Source: Clostridium sp. D53t1_180928_C8
GTDB lineage: Bacteria > Bacillota > Clostridia > Clostridiales > Clostridiaceae
Assembly (NCBI RefSeq): GCF_015667795.1
Contig: NZ_JADPEL010000003.1
Coordinates: forward strand, 81,851 to 145,850
Length of the DNA: 64,000 nucleotides
Direction of reading: 5' to 3'
Shown here: in pieces, positions 1 to 8,962 of the stretch
Numbering within the stretch: the first letter of the stretch is position 1
How the letters are laid out: every line of letters starts with the position of its first letter
Translations under genes and position numbers: made by a program
The notes under the pieces: model-generated
Database searches by the model: none
What the model was told of the DNA's origin: nothing
What the model saw: only the letters and a program-made list of their open reading frames with translations

Positions 1-321
1 AGCTAATTTAGTATCTATTATTTTATACATTTTAATCATTTTTTCGATTAAGTTTCTAGCTTCAATAGCTGTCATTAAGTGATCTTGAGCGTGTACGAAA
101 AGAACTGAAACCTCTGTGTGTTCTCCTCTAGCCTCTGCTTGAATTATATCTGTTTGAACTTTATGGGCTTGATTTAAAGCTTCATCTGACTCCTTTAATA
201 ATCTTTCTGCTTCTTCAAAATTGCCCTTTTCTGCTGCTTCTAAAGCTTCATATGCTAACCCTTTAGCTGTTCCACCTGTACTGATTATTTCAAAAATTAT
301 TAATTCCATTTGTTCTGTCAT
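1..321 (-). CDS. PTS lactose/cellobiose-type IIA component, partial (3' end outside window)
   Basis: This is the cytoplasmic phosphocarrier EIIA of the lactose/chitobiose PTS family, which passes phosphate from HPr to its EIIB. The 107 visible residues cover almost the whole usual length (about 105). The active-site block is clear: VHAQDHLM, with the phospho-acceptor His at residue 77 and the metal-site Asp80 and His81, as in the lactococcal enzyme. The start ATG at 319-321 follows a good AGGAGGAA site, and no stop is reached before the window edge. It lies 12 bases downstream of murQ on the same strand, so the transported sugar may be a MurNAc-containing or beta-linked disaccharide. That substrate is inference. 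Confidence 0.9.
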   Translation of the reverse strand, partial: MTEQMELIIFEIISTGGTAKGLAYEALEAAEKGNFEEAERLLKESDEALNQAHKVQTDIIQAEARGEHTEVSVLFVHAQDHLMTAIEARNLIEKMIKMYKIIDTKLA

Positions 322-333
322 TTTAACTTCCTC

Positions 334-1242
334 CTATGCATTAACACTTTCTAAAGCTTTTCTTATATTGTTATCGTTTTTATTTAAAGCATCTATACTT
401 TGTTTTTTATTTAAATTTGATAATATCATAAATATTGAAAGACGAACGTCATCTTCAGTAATATTCATATATTCTTCTGCAACATCTCTTGTACAACCTG
501 TACATTTCATTATTATTCCCTTAGCTCTTTCAACAAGTTTTTCATTTGTTGCTTTTACATCTATCATAAGATTTCCATAAACTTTCCCTAATTTAATCAT
601 TACTCCTGTTGAAATCATATTAAGAACCATTTTTTGAGCTGTTCCAGATTTCATTCTTGTTGATCCTGTTACTACCTCTGCACCTACTACTACTTCAATA
701 GGATACTCTGCACATTTCGAAATTTCCGAACCATTTACACAAGAAACTGCTCCTGTTCCAGCACCTACTAATTTAGCATATTCAAGTCCACCAATAACAT
801 ATGGCGTTCTTCCTGATGCAGCTAAACCTATAACCATATCTTTTTCAGTTAAATTTATATCTTTTAAATCTTCAACTGCTAATTCTTTAGAATCTTCTGC
901 ACCTTCTTTAGCTTTAAACATAGCCTCTCTTCCACCAGCCATTATTCCTTGAACTAACCCAAAATCGACTCCATAAGTTGGAGGACATTCTGAAGCATCT
1001 AAAACCCCTAACCTTCCTGATGTTCCAGCACCTATATAAATTAATCTTCCACCGTTCTTTATTCTATTAAAAGTTTCATCCACAGCCCTAGCTATGTCAG
1101 GAATAACTTTTTCAACAGCTAATGCTACTTTTTTATCTTCATTATTTATAGTAGTAATCATATCTATAGTAGATAAACTATCAATATTCTTAGTATTCTC
1201 ATTTACTTGTTCTGTATCCAACCCTTGTAAATTTATTTTCAT
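334..1242 (-). CDS. murQ: N-acetylmuramic acid 6-phosphate etherase MurQ
   Basis: MurQ removes the lactyl ether from MurNAc-6-phosphate, giving GlcNAc-6-phosphate and D-lactate in cell-wall recycling. The protein is 302 aa, the usual length. The SIS-fold sugar-phosphate motifs are visible: [15 protein letters not shown] (its Glu is the catalytic residue in the family) and [11 protein letters not shown]. The frame stays open upstream to 1341, but the ATG at 1240-1242 is preceded by GGGGGTGA and gives the family-typical N-terminus [15 protein letters not shown], so I chose it. It lies between murR upstream and a PTS IIA gene downstream, a coherent MurNAc catabolic group. Confidence 0.95.
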   Translation of the reverse strand: MKINLQGLDTEQVNENTKNIDSLSTIDMITTINNEDKKVALAVEKVIPDIARAVDETFNRIKNGGRLIYIGAGTSGRLGVLDASECPPTYGVDFGLVQGIMAGGREAMFKAKEGAEDSKELAVEDLKDINLTEKDMVIGLAASGRTPYVIGGLEYAKLVGAGTGAVSCVNGSEISKCAEYPIEVVVGAEVVTGSTRMKSGTAQKMVLNMISTGVMIKLGKVYGNLMIDVKATNEKLVERAKGIIMKCTGCTRDVAEEYMNITEDDVRLSIFMILSNLNKKQSIDALNKNDNNIRKALESVNA

Positions 1243-1398
1243 TACTGTCACCCCCACTTTTATGTTAATCTTATTATATATGGTTTCAAATAAAATTTCA
1301 ATATTTTTTATTTTTTTTAGAAATTTTATTTCTGTAAACATATTCTAAAACTGTTTTTGTCCATATTTTATATAAAGTTATAAAAACTAATACCAAAT

Positions 1399-1452
1399 AA
1401 AAGGCTATATTAAATTATCTATAAATATAGATATGATTTAATATAGCCTTTT
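1399..1452 (-). terminator. Hairpin between murR and murQ
   Basis: A 17-bp stem (AAAAGGCTATATTAAAT and its complement) lies in the murR-murQ gap. On the minus strand the tail is only TTTTATTT, so it may be a weak terminator or processing site that lowers read-through from murR into murQ. Confidence 0.55.
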
Positions 1453-1475
1453 AGTAATATATTTTTTATTTTAAG

Positions 1476-2312
1476 TTATTTGATACTATGTACAATATCT
1501 CTTGTTGTTTTAATATACTCTTTAGTCTTACCAAAATCATTTTTAGCAACTCCTAAGTATAATATATCAATTATTGTTAATGCATCTATTCTTGAAGTTA
1601 TAGCACCAACCCTTAATTCTTTTTCATAATTTGGTAAATATATAGTATAATCTGCAATTTTAGATAGTGAATTTTTATTATATCTAGTAATAGCTATAGT
1701 TTCCGCCCCATTTTCTTTTGCTAACTTTAAAGGAAGATTAACTTCTTTTGTTTCTCCACTATAACTTATTCCTATTGCTATATCACCCTTTTCAATATGC
1801 ACAGCAGATGATATTTGGGTATGTGGATCCATTTGATATAAAGTACTTTTATTTATTCTAAGAAGCTTTTGTTGTAAATCCATTGCAACTAATCCTGAAG
1901 CACCTATTCCAAACAAATAAATTCTTTTAGATTTAGTCATAGCTTCTATAGCATTTTTTATAGTATCAGTATTCATTAGTTCCATAGTTTCTTCAATACT
2001 TGATATATTAGAAACCTTAACTTTTCTTATTATATCTTTTATAGTATCATCTTCATTTATAATTACACTAGTATCATTTTCCTTCTCATCTCTATCTTTC
2101 GCTAAATCTACCTTTAACGCAGTAAAACCCTTATATCCAAGAGTTTTTGAAAACCTAACAACTGCTGCTGGTGAAATGTCAGCTTTATCAGATAAATCCT
2201 GAGCTGATAAACCTATAACCTCATCTTTATTTTTAAGAATGTACTCTGCTAATTTTCTTTCCGTATTTGTAAAACTATTAAACCCTTCTTTAATCTTAAA
2301 TATGCAACTCAT
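1476..2312 (-). CDS. RpiR/MurR family transcriptional regulator
   Basis: A 278-residue regulator with an N-terminal RpiR winged helix-turn-helix (about residues 1-75, with LSAQDLSDKADISPAAVVRFSKTLGYKGF) and a C-terminal SIS domain (about 105-260, with LFGIGASGLVAMD and GISYSGETKE) that binds a phosphosugar. It was placed at the ATG at 2310-2312 because AAAGGTGA lies just ahead; an in-frame ATG five codons earlier has no ribosome binding site. Its position directly upstream of murQ suggests a MurR-like role sensing MurNAc-6-phosphate or a related sugar phosphate. The effector is inferred from neighbours. Confidence 0.85.
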   Translation of the reverse strand: MSCIFKIKEGFNSFTNTERKLAEYILKNKDEVIGLSAQDLSDKADISPAAVVRFSKTLGYKGFTALKVDLAKDRDEKENDTSVIINEDDTIKDIIRKVKVSNISSIEETMELMNTDTIKNAIEAMTKSKRIYLFGIGASGLVAMDLQQKLLRINKSTLYQMDPHTQISSAVHIEKGDIAIGISYSGETKEVNLPLKLAKENGAETIAITRYNKNSLSKIADYTIYLPNYEKELRVGAITSRIDALTIIDILYLGVAKNDFGKTKEYIKTTRDIVHSIK

Positions 2313-2463
2313 AAAATCACCTTTCATTAGTTTTATTTATATTTATATCTTATAATGCTATCTAATTATACTTTAATTCTTCCCCCTATTATAAACTTTA
2401 TATTTAAATATTATCTTTTAAAGCTATTTTCTGCAATATTTATATATATTTTTATCCAAATAA

Positions 2464-2510
2464 AAAAGTGATAAATTGAATTTACTATTAAAACCCAATT
2501 TATCACTTTT
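2464..2510 (-). terminator. Terminator after manC
   Basis: AAAAGTGATAAATTG pairs with its complement around a 17-base loop, and the minus-strand product ends in a run of T residues. It lies 10 bases past the manC stop. Confidence 0.75.
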
Positions 2511-2519
2511 AAATTAACA

Positions 2520-3590
2520 TTAAATAAACGCTCCAAATTCAGGACTATCATTAATATCATTAAGCAAATGCTTAATTTCTTGATCCTTGTCTTTATCCAT
2601 AACTAGGATAACATCTCCTGCATCAACAACTACTATATCCTTAACTCCAAAACCAATAATAAGCTTCTCATCTCCTCCAAATATGGAGCAATTCTCACAG
2701 TCTTGGATATAAACGTTATTACTTATCTTATTATTTCTATATTCATTTAAATATCTGCTTAAAGCACTAAAACTTCCAATATCATCCCACTTAAAAGTTC
2801 CTTTAATTACATATGCCTTTCTAGTTCTTTGCATTACTCCAAAATCTATAGAAATACCGTCTATTTTTTCGTATTCTTCAATAGTTACTTCCTCTTCATC
2901 TTCTTCACCTAAATGCTGATATATATTCATTAATGACTTATACATCTTAGGTAAATATTTTTCGATTTCTCTTAATATAACATCTGCTCTAAAAACAAAC
3001 ATACCTGAATTCCATAGATAAGTTCCTTTTAATAAAAAATCCTTAGCTACTTCAATATTAGGTTTTTCCGTAAATCTTGCAATTCTATATGCTTGAGATG
3101 CAGATGCTATTCTTTCCCCCATCTCAATATATCCATAACCAGTCTCAGGCCTAGTTGGAGTAATTCCTATTGTAACTATTCCTCTACGTCTATTAGCTAT
3201 TTCAATAGCTTCTGATAGTGTATCTAAATAATCCTTTTGACCTTCAATATGATGATCAGAAGGTAAAACCACCATTACAGCATCATTATCTTTTTTTAAT
3301 AACTTAATAGCTGATAGCCCTATACAAGTAGCAGTTTCTTTATTCGCTGGTTCAGTAAATATATTTTCAGAATTAACGTCTGATAACTCACCTCTTATTT
3401 TTTCTAAATAATCCTTGTTAGTTACCACATAAATATTATCCTTCTTAATTAAAGGAGTAATTCTTTCAACTGTATTTACTAAAAAGCTTTTATTATTAAT
3501 AACCTTTAAAAATTGTTTAGGTTGATTTGCCCTTGATAAAGGATATAGCCTTGTACCTTTTCCTCCAGCTAAAATTAGCGCGTATATCAC
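2520..3590 (-). CDS. manC: Mannose-1-phosphate guanylyltransferase
   Basis: It makes GDP-mannose from mannose-1-phosphate and GTP, the donor for mannosylated or fucosylated surface glycans. The nucleotidyltransferase signature LILAGGKGTRLYPLSR followed by QPKQFL lies at the N-terminus; VVLPSDHHI, TRPETGYGYIE and TEKP follow at the spacing expected for the family. At about 356 aa it is the short monofunctional form without the phosphomannose isomerase cupin domain. I chose the GTG at 3588-3590, which follows GGAGTGGAATTTT and gives MIYALILAGG; a GTG five codons earlier is possible. No other GDP-sugar genes are adjacent. Confidence 0.9.
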   Translation of the reverse strand: MIYALILAGGKGTRLYPLSRANQPKQFLKVINNKSFLVNTVERITPLIKKDNIYVVTNKDYLEKIRGELSDVNSENIFTEPANKETATCIGLSAIKLLKKDNDAVMVVLPSDHHIEGQKDYLDTLSEAIEIANRRRGIVTIGITPTRPETGYGYIEMGERIASASQAYRIARFTEKPNIEVAKDFLLKGTYLWNSGMFVFRADVILREIEKYLPKMYKSLMNIYQHLGEEDEEEVTIEEYEKIDGISIDFGVMQRTRKAYVIKGTFKWDDIGSFSALSRYLNEYRNNKISNNVYIQDCENCSIFGGDEKLIIGFGVKDIVVVDAGDVILVMDKDKDQEIKHLLNDINDSPEFGAFI

Positions 3591-3659
3591 AAAATTCCAC
3601 TCCACGTAGTACTATGATTTATTATATGAGTGCCTTTTGCCAATTGTGAAATCATAATA

Positions 3660-5036
3660 TTATTTCATTACCTTCTTTAAGATATTTATTTTTTCCTTAT
3701 AAGGCGCAAATCTTATATTAAATTCTACAAATGTCCCCCTTTTCATTACTGACCTTTTATGGGTAAAAGTATCAAAACTCGCTTTACCATGATAGTTTCC
3801 AATACCACTATTTCCAACCCCCCCAAATGGTAAATTTCCATTAGCAACATGAATTATAGTATCATTTATAGTTACCCCCCCTGAAGTGGTAGCTCTTAAA
3901 ATATAATTAATATTTTTCTTATTTTCTGAAAAATAATATAGAGCTAATGGTTTTTCTCTTCTATTAATAAAATCTATTATGTTTTCTATATTATCAAATT
4001 CTATAACTGGTAATATAGGACCAAATATTTCTTCAGTCATTACAGCTGAATTAACATCAGTATTAACTAATATTGTAGGTTCCATATATAACTCTAAATT
4101 ATCAAAGCTACCACCATAATATACTTCACTATCTTTAATATAATTACTTAATCTATTCAATGAGTTGTTATTAACTATACGTGGGTAATCTGGACTATTT
4201 TTTACTTCTTCCCCAAATTGTTTATGTATTTCATTAATAATTAATTTTAATAACTTTTCTTTAATATTTTTATGAACGCATAAATAATCAGGAGCGACAC
4301 AAGTCTGACCTGCATTTAAAAACTTTCCCCAAACTATTCTTTTAGCCGCAAGTTCAAGTTTTGCATCGTTATCTACTATACATGGACTTTTCCCACCCAG
4401 CTCAAGTGTTATAGGTGTTAAGTTTTTAGCTGCTTTTTCCATAATTATTTTTCCAACTCTAACACTCCCAGTAAAGAATATATAATCAAATGGTAATTCT
4501 AACAAATACGAAACTGCTTCTTTTCCTTCTAAAGGACTAACTACCTTTAAATACTCTTCTTCAAAATTCTCATTAATTATTTCTTCCAATAATATTGATA
4601 TATTTTTTGTGTTTTCTGATGGCTTTATTATGGCTGTATTACCAGCAGAAATAGCTCCAATTAATGGAGCTATTACTAATTGGAAGGGATAGTTAAACGG
4701 ACCTATAATTAAAGTTACACCATAAGGTTCCTTATATATATAACTTTTAGAAGGATAATATATTATTGATGATTTTTTTCTTTCTATCCTTGCCCACTTT
4801 TTAATATTTTTTATATGCACATTAATTTCGTCATATACAATGCCAATTTCAGTTGCATAACTTTCAAAATTAGATTTTCCTAAATCTTTATTCAACGCTT
4901 CTAAAATTTTATTTTCATTTACCTTTATTACTTCTTTTAATTTTCTTAAATTATCTATTCTAAAATTAATATCATTTGTTTTTCCTAAATAAAAAAATTC
5001 CTTTTGCTTATTAAATACTGACTTTATATCATTCAT
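3660..5036 (-). CDS. Aldehyde dehydrogenase (class 3-like, NAD(P)-dependent)
   Basis: A 458-residue aldehyde dehydrogenase that oxidises an aldehyde to the acid. Visible family marks are the Rossmann motif FTGSVRVGK, the general-base Glu in LELGGKSP, the catalytic Cys in AGQTCVAPDY, and EEIFGPILPV and GNSGIGNYHG near the C-terminus. Its length and the C-terminal hydrophobic and basic tail fit the YwdH/ALDH3 group rather than the 490-residue classical enzymes. The start ATG follows GAGGTTTAGAAT. It is monocistronic or loosely coupled to manC (55-70 bases away). The substrate cannot be read from the sequence; medium or long-chain aldehydes are usual for the group. Confidence 0.9.
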   Translation of the reverse strand: MNDIKSVFNKQKEFFYLGKTNDINFRIDNLRKLKEVIKVNENKILEALNKDLGKSNFESYATEIGIVYDEINVHIKNIKKWARIERKKSSIIYYPSKSYIYKEPYGVTLIIGPFNYPFQLVIAPLIGAISAGNTAIIKPSENTKNISILLEEIINENFEEEYLKVVSPLEGKEAVSYLLELPFDYIFFTGSVRVGKIIMEKAAKNLTPITLELGGKSPCIVDNDAKLELAAKRIVWGKFLNAGQTCVAPDYLCVHKNIKEKLLKLIINEIHKQFGEEVKNSPDYPRIVNNNSLNRLSNYIKDSEVYYGGSFDNLELYMEPTILVNTDVNSAVMTEEIFGPILPVIEFDNIENIIDFINRREKPLALYYFSENKKNINYILRATTSGGVTINDTIIHVANGNLPFGGVGNSGIGNYHGKASFDTFTHKRSVMKRGTFVEFNIRFAPYKEKINILKKVMK

Positions 5037-5066
5037 ATTCTAAACCTCTTATTTTGAAAATTTATA

Positions 5067-5795
5067 TTATATTTTACCATAATTAAAATTTCCTTCAAGA
5101 AGCTTATTAGAAATAATAAATTCTGATATACCTGATGCATATGGTGCTATTTCATATAATCCAAAATAAACTACAAGAGTATTATTTTTTATATAGAAAT
5201 TTTGATTATCATTTATCCCATTAAATCCATCCTTCCCTGTAAAATATCTATCTGGATCCTTACTTATCTGTCTTCTTATTTCATTGTTAATTACATCTTT
5301 ATAATTGAAATCTTCTTTAAAAATATCTTTTAGCTGCAACTCTTTGCCACTTACCTTTTCTATGTTATAAGAAATTCTATTTGTTATACCATGAGCTCCT
5401 CCTGAAAACTGATAGTAATCTATATAAAAGCTAATTATATCTGAATTATTGGTAACTTTATATCTAGCATATAATTGATATGATATTAATGGTGCAGGGG
5501 TATCTTTAAAGTATTCATCTGCAATTTCTTTAACTTCATTAATCCAATTTTCTGTCCACTTTACAATCTTATTATTAATTACCTCTTGTTGCTTTTCATT
5601 TTCCACACCATTTATTTGTGGAATAACTACATTAATATCTAAATAGTTATTTTTAGACTTATATACTTTATCCACAATTTGAATATTAGTTTTATCTTCA
5701 TTTAATTCACTAGTTTTCAACATAGCCTGTGGATAACTTAAACTACTTATCAACAATACTAATACTACTAAAAACCACATTTTTAGCCACTTCAT
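5067..5795 (-). CDS. Secreted DUF4163/DUF3298 domain protein
   Basis: A 242-residue exported protein. Residues 1-24 form a signal peptide or anchor (MKWLKMWFLVVLVLLISSLS). Residues about 38-130 resemble the DUF4163 (PdaC N-terminal) fold, and about 135-235 resemble DUF3298, with the diagnostic FSGGAHG turn and the segment GKELQLKDIF. The same domain pair occurs in RsiV-type anti-sigma factors and in peptidoglycan deacetylase PdaC, so a cell-wall or lysozyme-related role is plausible. The cytoplasmic sigma-binding part of RsiV and the deacetylase domain are both absent, so the function remains unknown. Confidence 0.75.
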   Translation of the reverse strand: MKWLKMWFLVVLVLLISSLSYPQAMLKTSELNEDKTNIQIVDKVYKSKNNYLDINVVIPQINGVENEKQQEVINNKIVKWTENWINEVKEIADEYFKDTPAPLISYQLYARYKVTNNSDIISFYIDYYQFSGGAHGITNRISYNIEKVSGKELQLKDIFKEDFNYKDVINNEIRRQISKDPDRYFTGKDGFNGINDNQNFYIKNNTLVVYFGLYEIAPYASGISEFIISNKLLEGNFNYGKI

Positions 5796-5898
5796 AAAAT
5801 ATCCCTCCTCTATATTCGCTAAAATTTACATTTATTTTATTATTATCTACAATAAAGGTAATAATTATTAACTTACCTATCAACATTTTTTTAACAAG

Positions 5899-6001
5899 TT
5901 ATCCACAGGTGCCTGTGGATTATGTGTGTAACCTCTATTTTTTGTTAATTTTATAAATATATTTCATATTTATATTTTATTTCATATTGATTTTATCCAC
6001 A
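5899..6001. promoter_or_regulatory. Cluster of DnaA-box-like sites in the 315-base gap
   Basis: The gap 5796-6110 contains two exact TTATCCACA boxes on the plus strand (5899-5907 and 5993-6001) and a one-mismatch box in inverted orientation (5914-5922, TGTGGATTA). The first and the inverted box form a tight dyad around GGTGC. Nothing else in the gap looks like a gene. DnaA binding is inferred from the match to the consensus only. Confidence 0.45.
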
Positions 6002-6055
6002 GCCTATATATAGTATTAATAAAATCTCTATAATCTAAACCCTAAATATAAAAAT

Positions 6056-6103
6056 AAACCATAACACAATAGTAAATTTATTTTTATCATTGTATTATGG
6101 TTT
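6056..6103 (-). terminator. Terminator after the rluF-type gene
   Basis: AAACCATAACACAAT pairs imperfectly (one mismatch) with ATTGTATTATGGTTT, and the minus-strand transcript continues into TTTATTTTTATA. It lies 7 bases beyond the stop codon. Confidence 0.7.
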
Positions 6104-6110
6104 CAATTGA

Positions 6111-6908
6111 CTATTTATTTAATTGTTCTTCTTCATCAACATCTTTGGTTTTTCCTGATGTTGATATTAGATTATTTAATCCCTTTAACTCTTTATAAGT
6201 TAAATCTCTCCATTCACCCATTCTTAATTCGCCTAGATTTATATTCATAATTCTAACTCTTTTTAGCTTTACAACTTCATACCCTAACGCTTCACACATT
6301 CTTCTTATCTGTCTATTTAAACCTTGTGTTAATATTATTCTAAAAGTATTATTACCTTCTTTTTTAACATAACACTTCTTAGTAACTTGCCCTAAAATTT
6401 TAATTCCATTACTCATTCTTCTTACAAATTCTTCATTTATAGGTTTATTTACAGTTACTATATATTCTTTTTCATGATTATTCCCAGCTCGTAATATCTT
6501 ATTAACTATATCGCCATCATTAGTCATTAATATTAACCCTTGAGAGTCCTTATCTAGTCTTCCTATTGGAAATATCCTTTTTTTATGATTTACAAAATCA
6601 ACTATATTTCCTTTAACTTTATGCTCTGTTGTACAAGTAATTCCCACTGGCTTGTTTAATACTATATAAACTAAATCTTCTTCTTTAGAAATTAACTTAC
6701 CATTTACTTTAACTATTTGACCCTTTGATACTTTAGTTCCCATAGTAGCTTTAACACCATCAATAGTTACTACTCCATTTTCTATTAACTTATCTGCCTC
6801 TCTTCTTGAACAAAAGCCTGATTCACTTATATACTTATTTAATCTAACCGTATCTCCTCTATCATTATGAACAATTACATTTTTATTTTTTATCGACTTT
6901 TGTTTCAT
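6111..6908 (-). CDS. rluF: 23S rRNA pseudouridine synthase, RluF family
   Basis: A 265-residue enzyme that isomerises uridine to pseudouridine in rRNA. An S4 RNA-binding domain covers about residues 22-70 ([21 protein letters not shown]). The RsuA-type catalytic domain follows, with the catalytic Asp in [10 protein letters not shown] and the late motif [18 protein letters not shown]. The [12 protein letters not shown] pattern and length fit RluF (E. coli U2604) better than RluB or RsuA, though the exact site is not readable from sequence. The start ATG follows AAAGGAAGGTAAAT. It is the third gene after sortase and the SigI/RsgI fusion, about 60 bases downstream, and may be cotranscribed with them. 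Confidence 0.85.
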   Translation of the reverse strand: MKQKSIKNKNVIVHNDRGDTVRLNKYISESGFCSRREADKLIENGVVTIDGVKATMGTKVSKGQIVKVNGKLISKEEDLVYIVLNKPVGITCTTEHKVKGNIVDFVNHKKRIFPIGRLDKDSQGLILMTNDGDIVNKILRAGNNHEKEYIVTVNKPINEEFVRRMSNGIKILGQVTKKCYVKKEGNNTFRIILTQGLNRQIRRMCEALGYEVVKLKRVRIMNINLGELRMGEWRDLTYKELKGLNNLISTSGKTKDVDEEEQLNK

Positions 6909-6968
6909 ATTTACCTTCCTTTGTTTAGTTTAACTTTAAATTTAATTATTTATTTTACTACTCTTAAC

Positions 6969-7961
6969 TTAATCTAATTTATGTTCAGATCCTGAATTAT
7001 TAAATCTCACTTTTAAATCTTTTTTATAAATAAGATCTGCTGTTTCATCAAGACTATTATGTTTTAAAGCTTTCCCAGTAATTGTTACAACTATTCCTGA
7101 ACTCTTTATCATTTCATTTTCATTAGCATACTCTATAATTTTGCATATAGCTTTATCAACATTATTATCTAAAATACTAGTTTCTTCAATTAATATTTTT
7201 CCCTTTTCAGTAGATGCGCTAATATTTAAGACTCTATTAAATCCGTTTATTTCTAATCTAATCTGTGAAGTGGTTTCTACTACCACAGTGCTAACCACAT
7301 TATTATATTTATATACTACAGATAAAATAAAAATTAATGTAAAAACAGATATAATAGATATATATAATTTATAATCTTTTAAACTCTTTTTTTCTAGTGC
7401 TTTTATTTCTTCACCGTTAGAATAACACTCTTTTATTTTTAACTTTTTAAACTCACCAAGAGAAGTAATAACAATAGCATTTTTCTTATTGCTTTCTAAA
7501 ACAACTCCACTAACCCCTATTTTCTCTTCATATTCAATTATATCTTTTCCTAAATCTTCGTCAGTATTTTCAACTATTTGAATATACTCTTGTAAATTTT
7601 TATAATTTGGATTACCAAATATTAATGTATATGCAATTATATATTCTCTATACTTTTCAAGATATTTTTTGTCAACTCTAGTTAATATATGTAAAGTATC
7701 AACTGGAATATCTTCTTTATTTATAAAATCATCATATAATTCAATATTACTAGTTATAAACATTGCTATATTTAATAACTCATTTCTAGTTGAATAACTT
7801 ACGTTATCCTTAACTAAATCTCTTATTAAAACTTTATATTTTAATAATTCTGAAGCAAGTGTTGTTATTTGTTGTTTTCTTGATTCTATTATCTCATCAC
7901 TGATCAATATTAATGGTTTTATTGAAGAAAATCTGTATTTATTATTATGAAACTTGTCCAT
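6969..7961 (-). CDS. Membrane anti-sigma RsgI-like protein with fused SigI C-terminal domain
   Basis: A 330-residue protein with an unusual domain order. Residues about 28-128 read like the C-terminal domain of sigma-I, including LASELLKYKVLIRDLV, an IPVDTLHILTRV segment and KYREYIIAYTLI; the sigma-2 region that binds the -10 element is absent. Residues about 149-190 match the cytoplasmic RsgI N-domain (GVSGVVLESNKKNAIVITS). One membrane segment follows (about 200-217), then an outside domain (about 225-315). In RsgI proteins this domain starts with an Asn-Pro self-cleavage site; here the aligned residues are ETTS. GGAGGATTAA precedes the ATG, and the sortase gene ends 15 bases upstream. The domain reading is by eye but strong. 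Function as a regulator is inference. Confidence 0.75.
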   Translation of the reverse strand: MDKFHNNKYRFSSIKPLILISDEIIESRKQQITTLASELLKYKVLIRDLVKDNVSYSTRNELLNIAMFITSNIELYDDFINKEDIPVDTLHILTRVDKKYLEKYREYIIAYTLIFGNPNYKNLQEYIQIVENTDEDLGKDIIEYEEKIGVSGVVLESNKKNAIVITSLGEFKKLKIKECYSNGEEIKALEKKSLKDYKLYISIISVFTLIFILSVVYKYNNVVSTVVVETTSQIRLEINGFNRVLNISASTEKGKILIEETSILDNNVDKAICKIIEYANENEMIKSSGIVVTITGKALKHNSLDETADLIYKKDLKVRFNNSGSEHKLD

Positions 7962-7976
7962 TTAATCCTCCAACCC

Positions 7977-8567
7977 TTACAAGTCTTCTTTTCCTATTAA
8001 TTTTCCTGTTACTATTACTCTTCTTTTAGATCCTATAGTACATGTTACTAAAGTCATTTTTTCATAATCTGCAGCTTCTAAAACTTCAACTTGGTCTGGC
8101 TCTACTATAAAGCTATTATCTACTTCATAGGTATATCTTCCATCTTTAGTAGTAACGATTACCTCATCACCAGACTTAACCTTATATAAATTTATAAAAG
8201 CATCTGTAAAATCTGACACTCTATGTCCTGCTACTGCAAAGTTACCTACTTGTCCTGGCATTGCTGACTCTGGAAATCTACCTAAAAAATACTTAATTAC
8301 ATCTTCTGTAATCCCATCAACTATTGGTTGTTTTAATTTAATTGATGGTATTTCCATAATAGCTACTGGCGTATATCCGTTTATCGGTTCTAAGCTTACT
8401 GGTTCACTACTATCTGGATTTTTAGCTTCTGCAAGTTGACTTTCAAACACTTCTAACAATTCATTTTGCTTATTAGATGTAACTATCTTTTTATAAGCTA
8501 CATTACCAATTATTCCTACTCCTATAAGTATTAATATAACTCCAACTACTCTCCTGAATTTTCCCAC
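7977..8567 (-). CDS. Class D-like sortase
   Basis: A membrane-anchored transpeptidase that cleaves sorting signals and attaches proteins to the cell wall. One N-terminal hydrophobic helix (about residues 9-28, VVGVILILIGVGIIGNVAYK) serves as anchor. The catalytic triad is visible: His in VAGHRV, Cys in TLVTCTIG, Arg in KRRVIVTGK. Length (about 196 aa) and the TLVTC motif fit class D. The GTG at 8565-8567 after GGGGTGG was chosen; an earlier in-frame GTG at 8574-8576 overlaps that binding site. It is the first gene of an apparent operon with the SigI/RsgI fusion and the pseudouridine synthase. No sorting-signal substrate is encoded nearby. Confidence 0.9.
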   Translation of the reverse strand: MGKFRRVVGVILILIGVGIIGNVAYKKIVTSNKQNELLEVFESQLAEAKNPDSSEPVSLEPINGYTPVAIMEIPSIKLKQPIVDGITEDVIKYFLGRFPESAMPGQVGNFAVAGHRVSDFTDAFINLYKVKSGDEVIVTTKDGRYTYEVDNSFIVEPDQVEVLEAADYEKMTLVTCTIGSKRRVIVTGKLIGKEDL

Positions 8568-8693
8568 TGAATCCACCCCTAATTAATATTATTTTTTTAA
8601 ATTTGTACATATATATTTTTTTCTACATATATTATAACATAAAGCATTAAAAAAACATTAATACATTTTAATGTAAATTATATGGGGGAGTTT

Positions 8694-8882
8694 ATGAAAT
8701 ATAATAAAGATAATGTGATTTACATCGATTTCATATTCAAAAGAAAAAAAATTACTTCTAAAGCATTTTTATTTTTCTATAAGCTTTACTCAAGGTTTAT
8801 AACAATATTACCAAATGGACTAACACTATCCCGAAAAAAGAAGACAACTTCATATAACAATAGAAAGACTTCAAACTATTAA
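8694..8882 (+). CDS. Small basic hypothetical protein
   Basis: A 62-residue open frame starting MKYNKDNVIYIDF, with GGGGGAG three bases ahead of the ATG. It is rich in Lys/Arg and aromatic residues, with one moderately hydrophobic stretch (about 22-40). It lies in the divergent gap between sortase and ispF and is followed after 80 bases by ispF on the same strand. I do not recognise a family. The ribosome binding site is the main evidence; the spacing is short. Confidence 0.45.
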   Translation: MKYNKDNVIYIDFIFKRKKITSKAFLFFYKLYSRFITILPNGLTLSRKKKTTSYNNRKTSNY

Positions 8883-8962
8883 TTATAAATATCCCATTTT
8901 TGTTATATCCATTTTTCATCTTTATGTTAAAATATATTTAAAAAAATTAATGAGGTGATTTA

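Noticed and set aside
221-1348. Plus-strand open frames over the PTS and murQ genes
   Set aside because: Antisense to well-supported genes, Ser/Phe/Ile-rich as expected for antisense AT-rich coding, and without ribosome binding sites.
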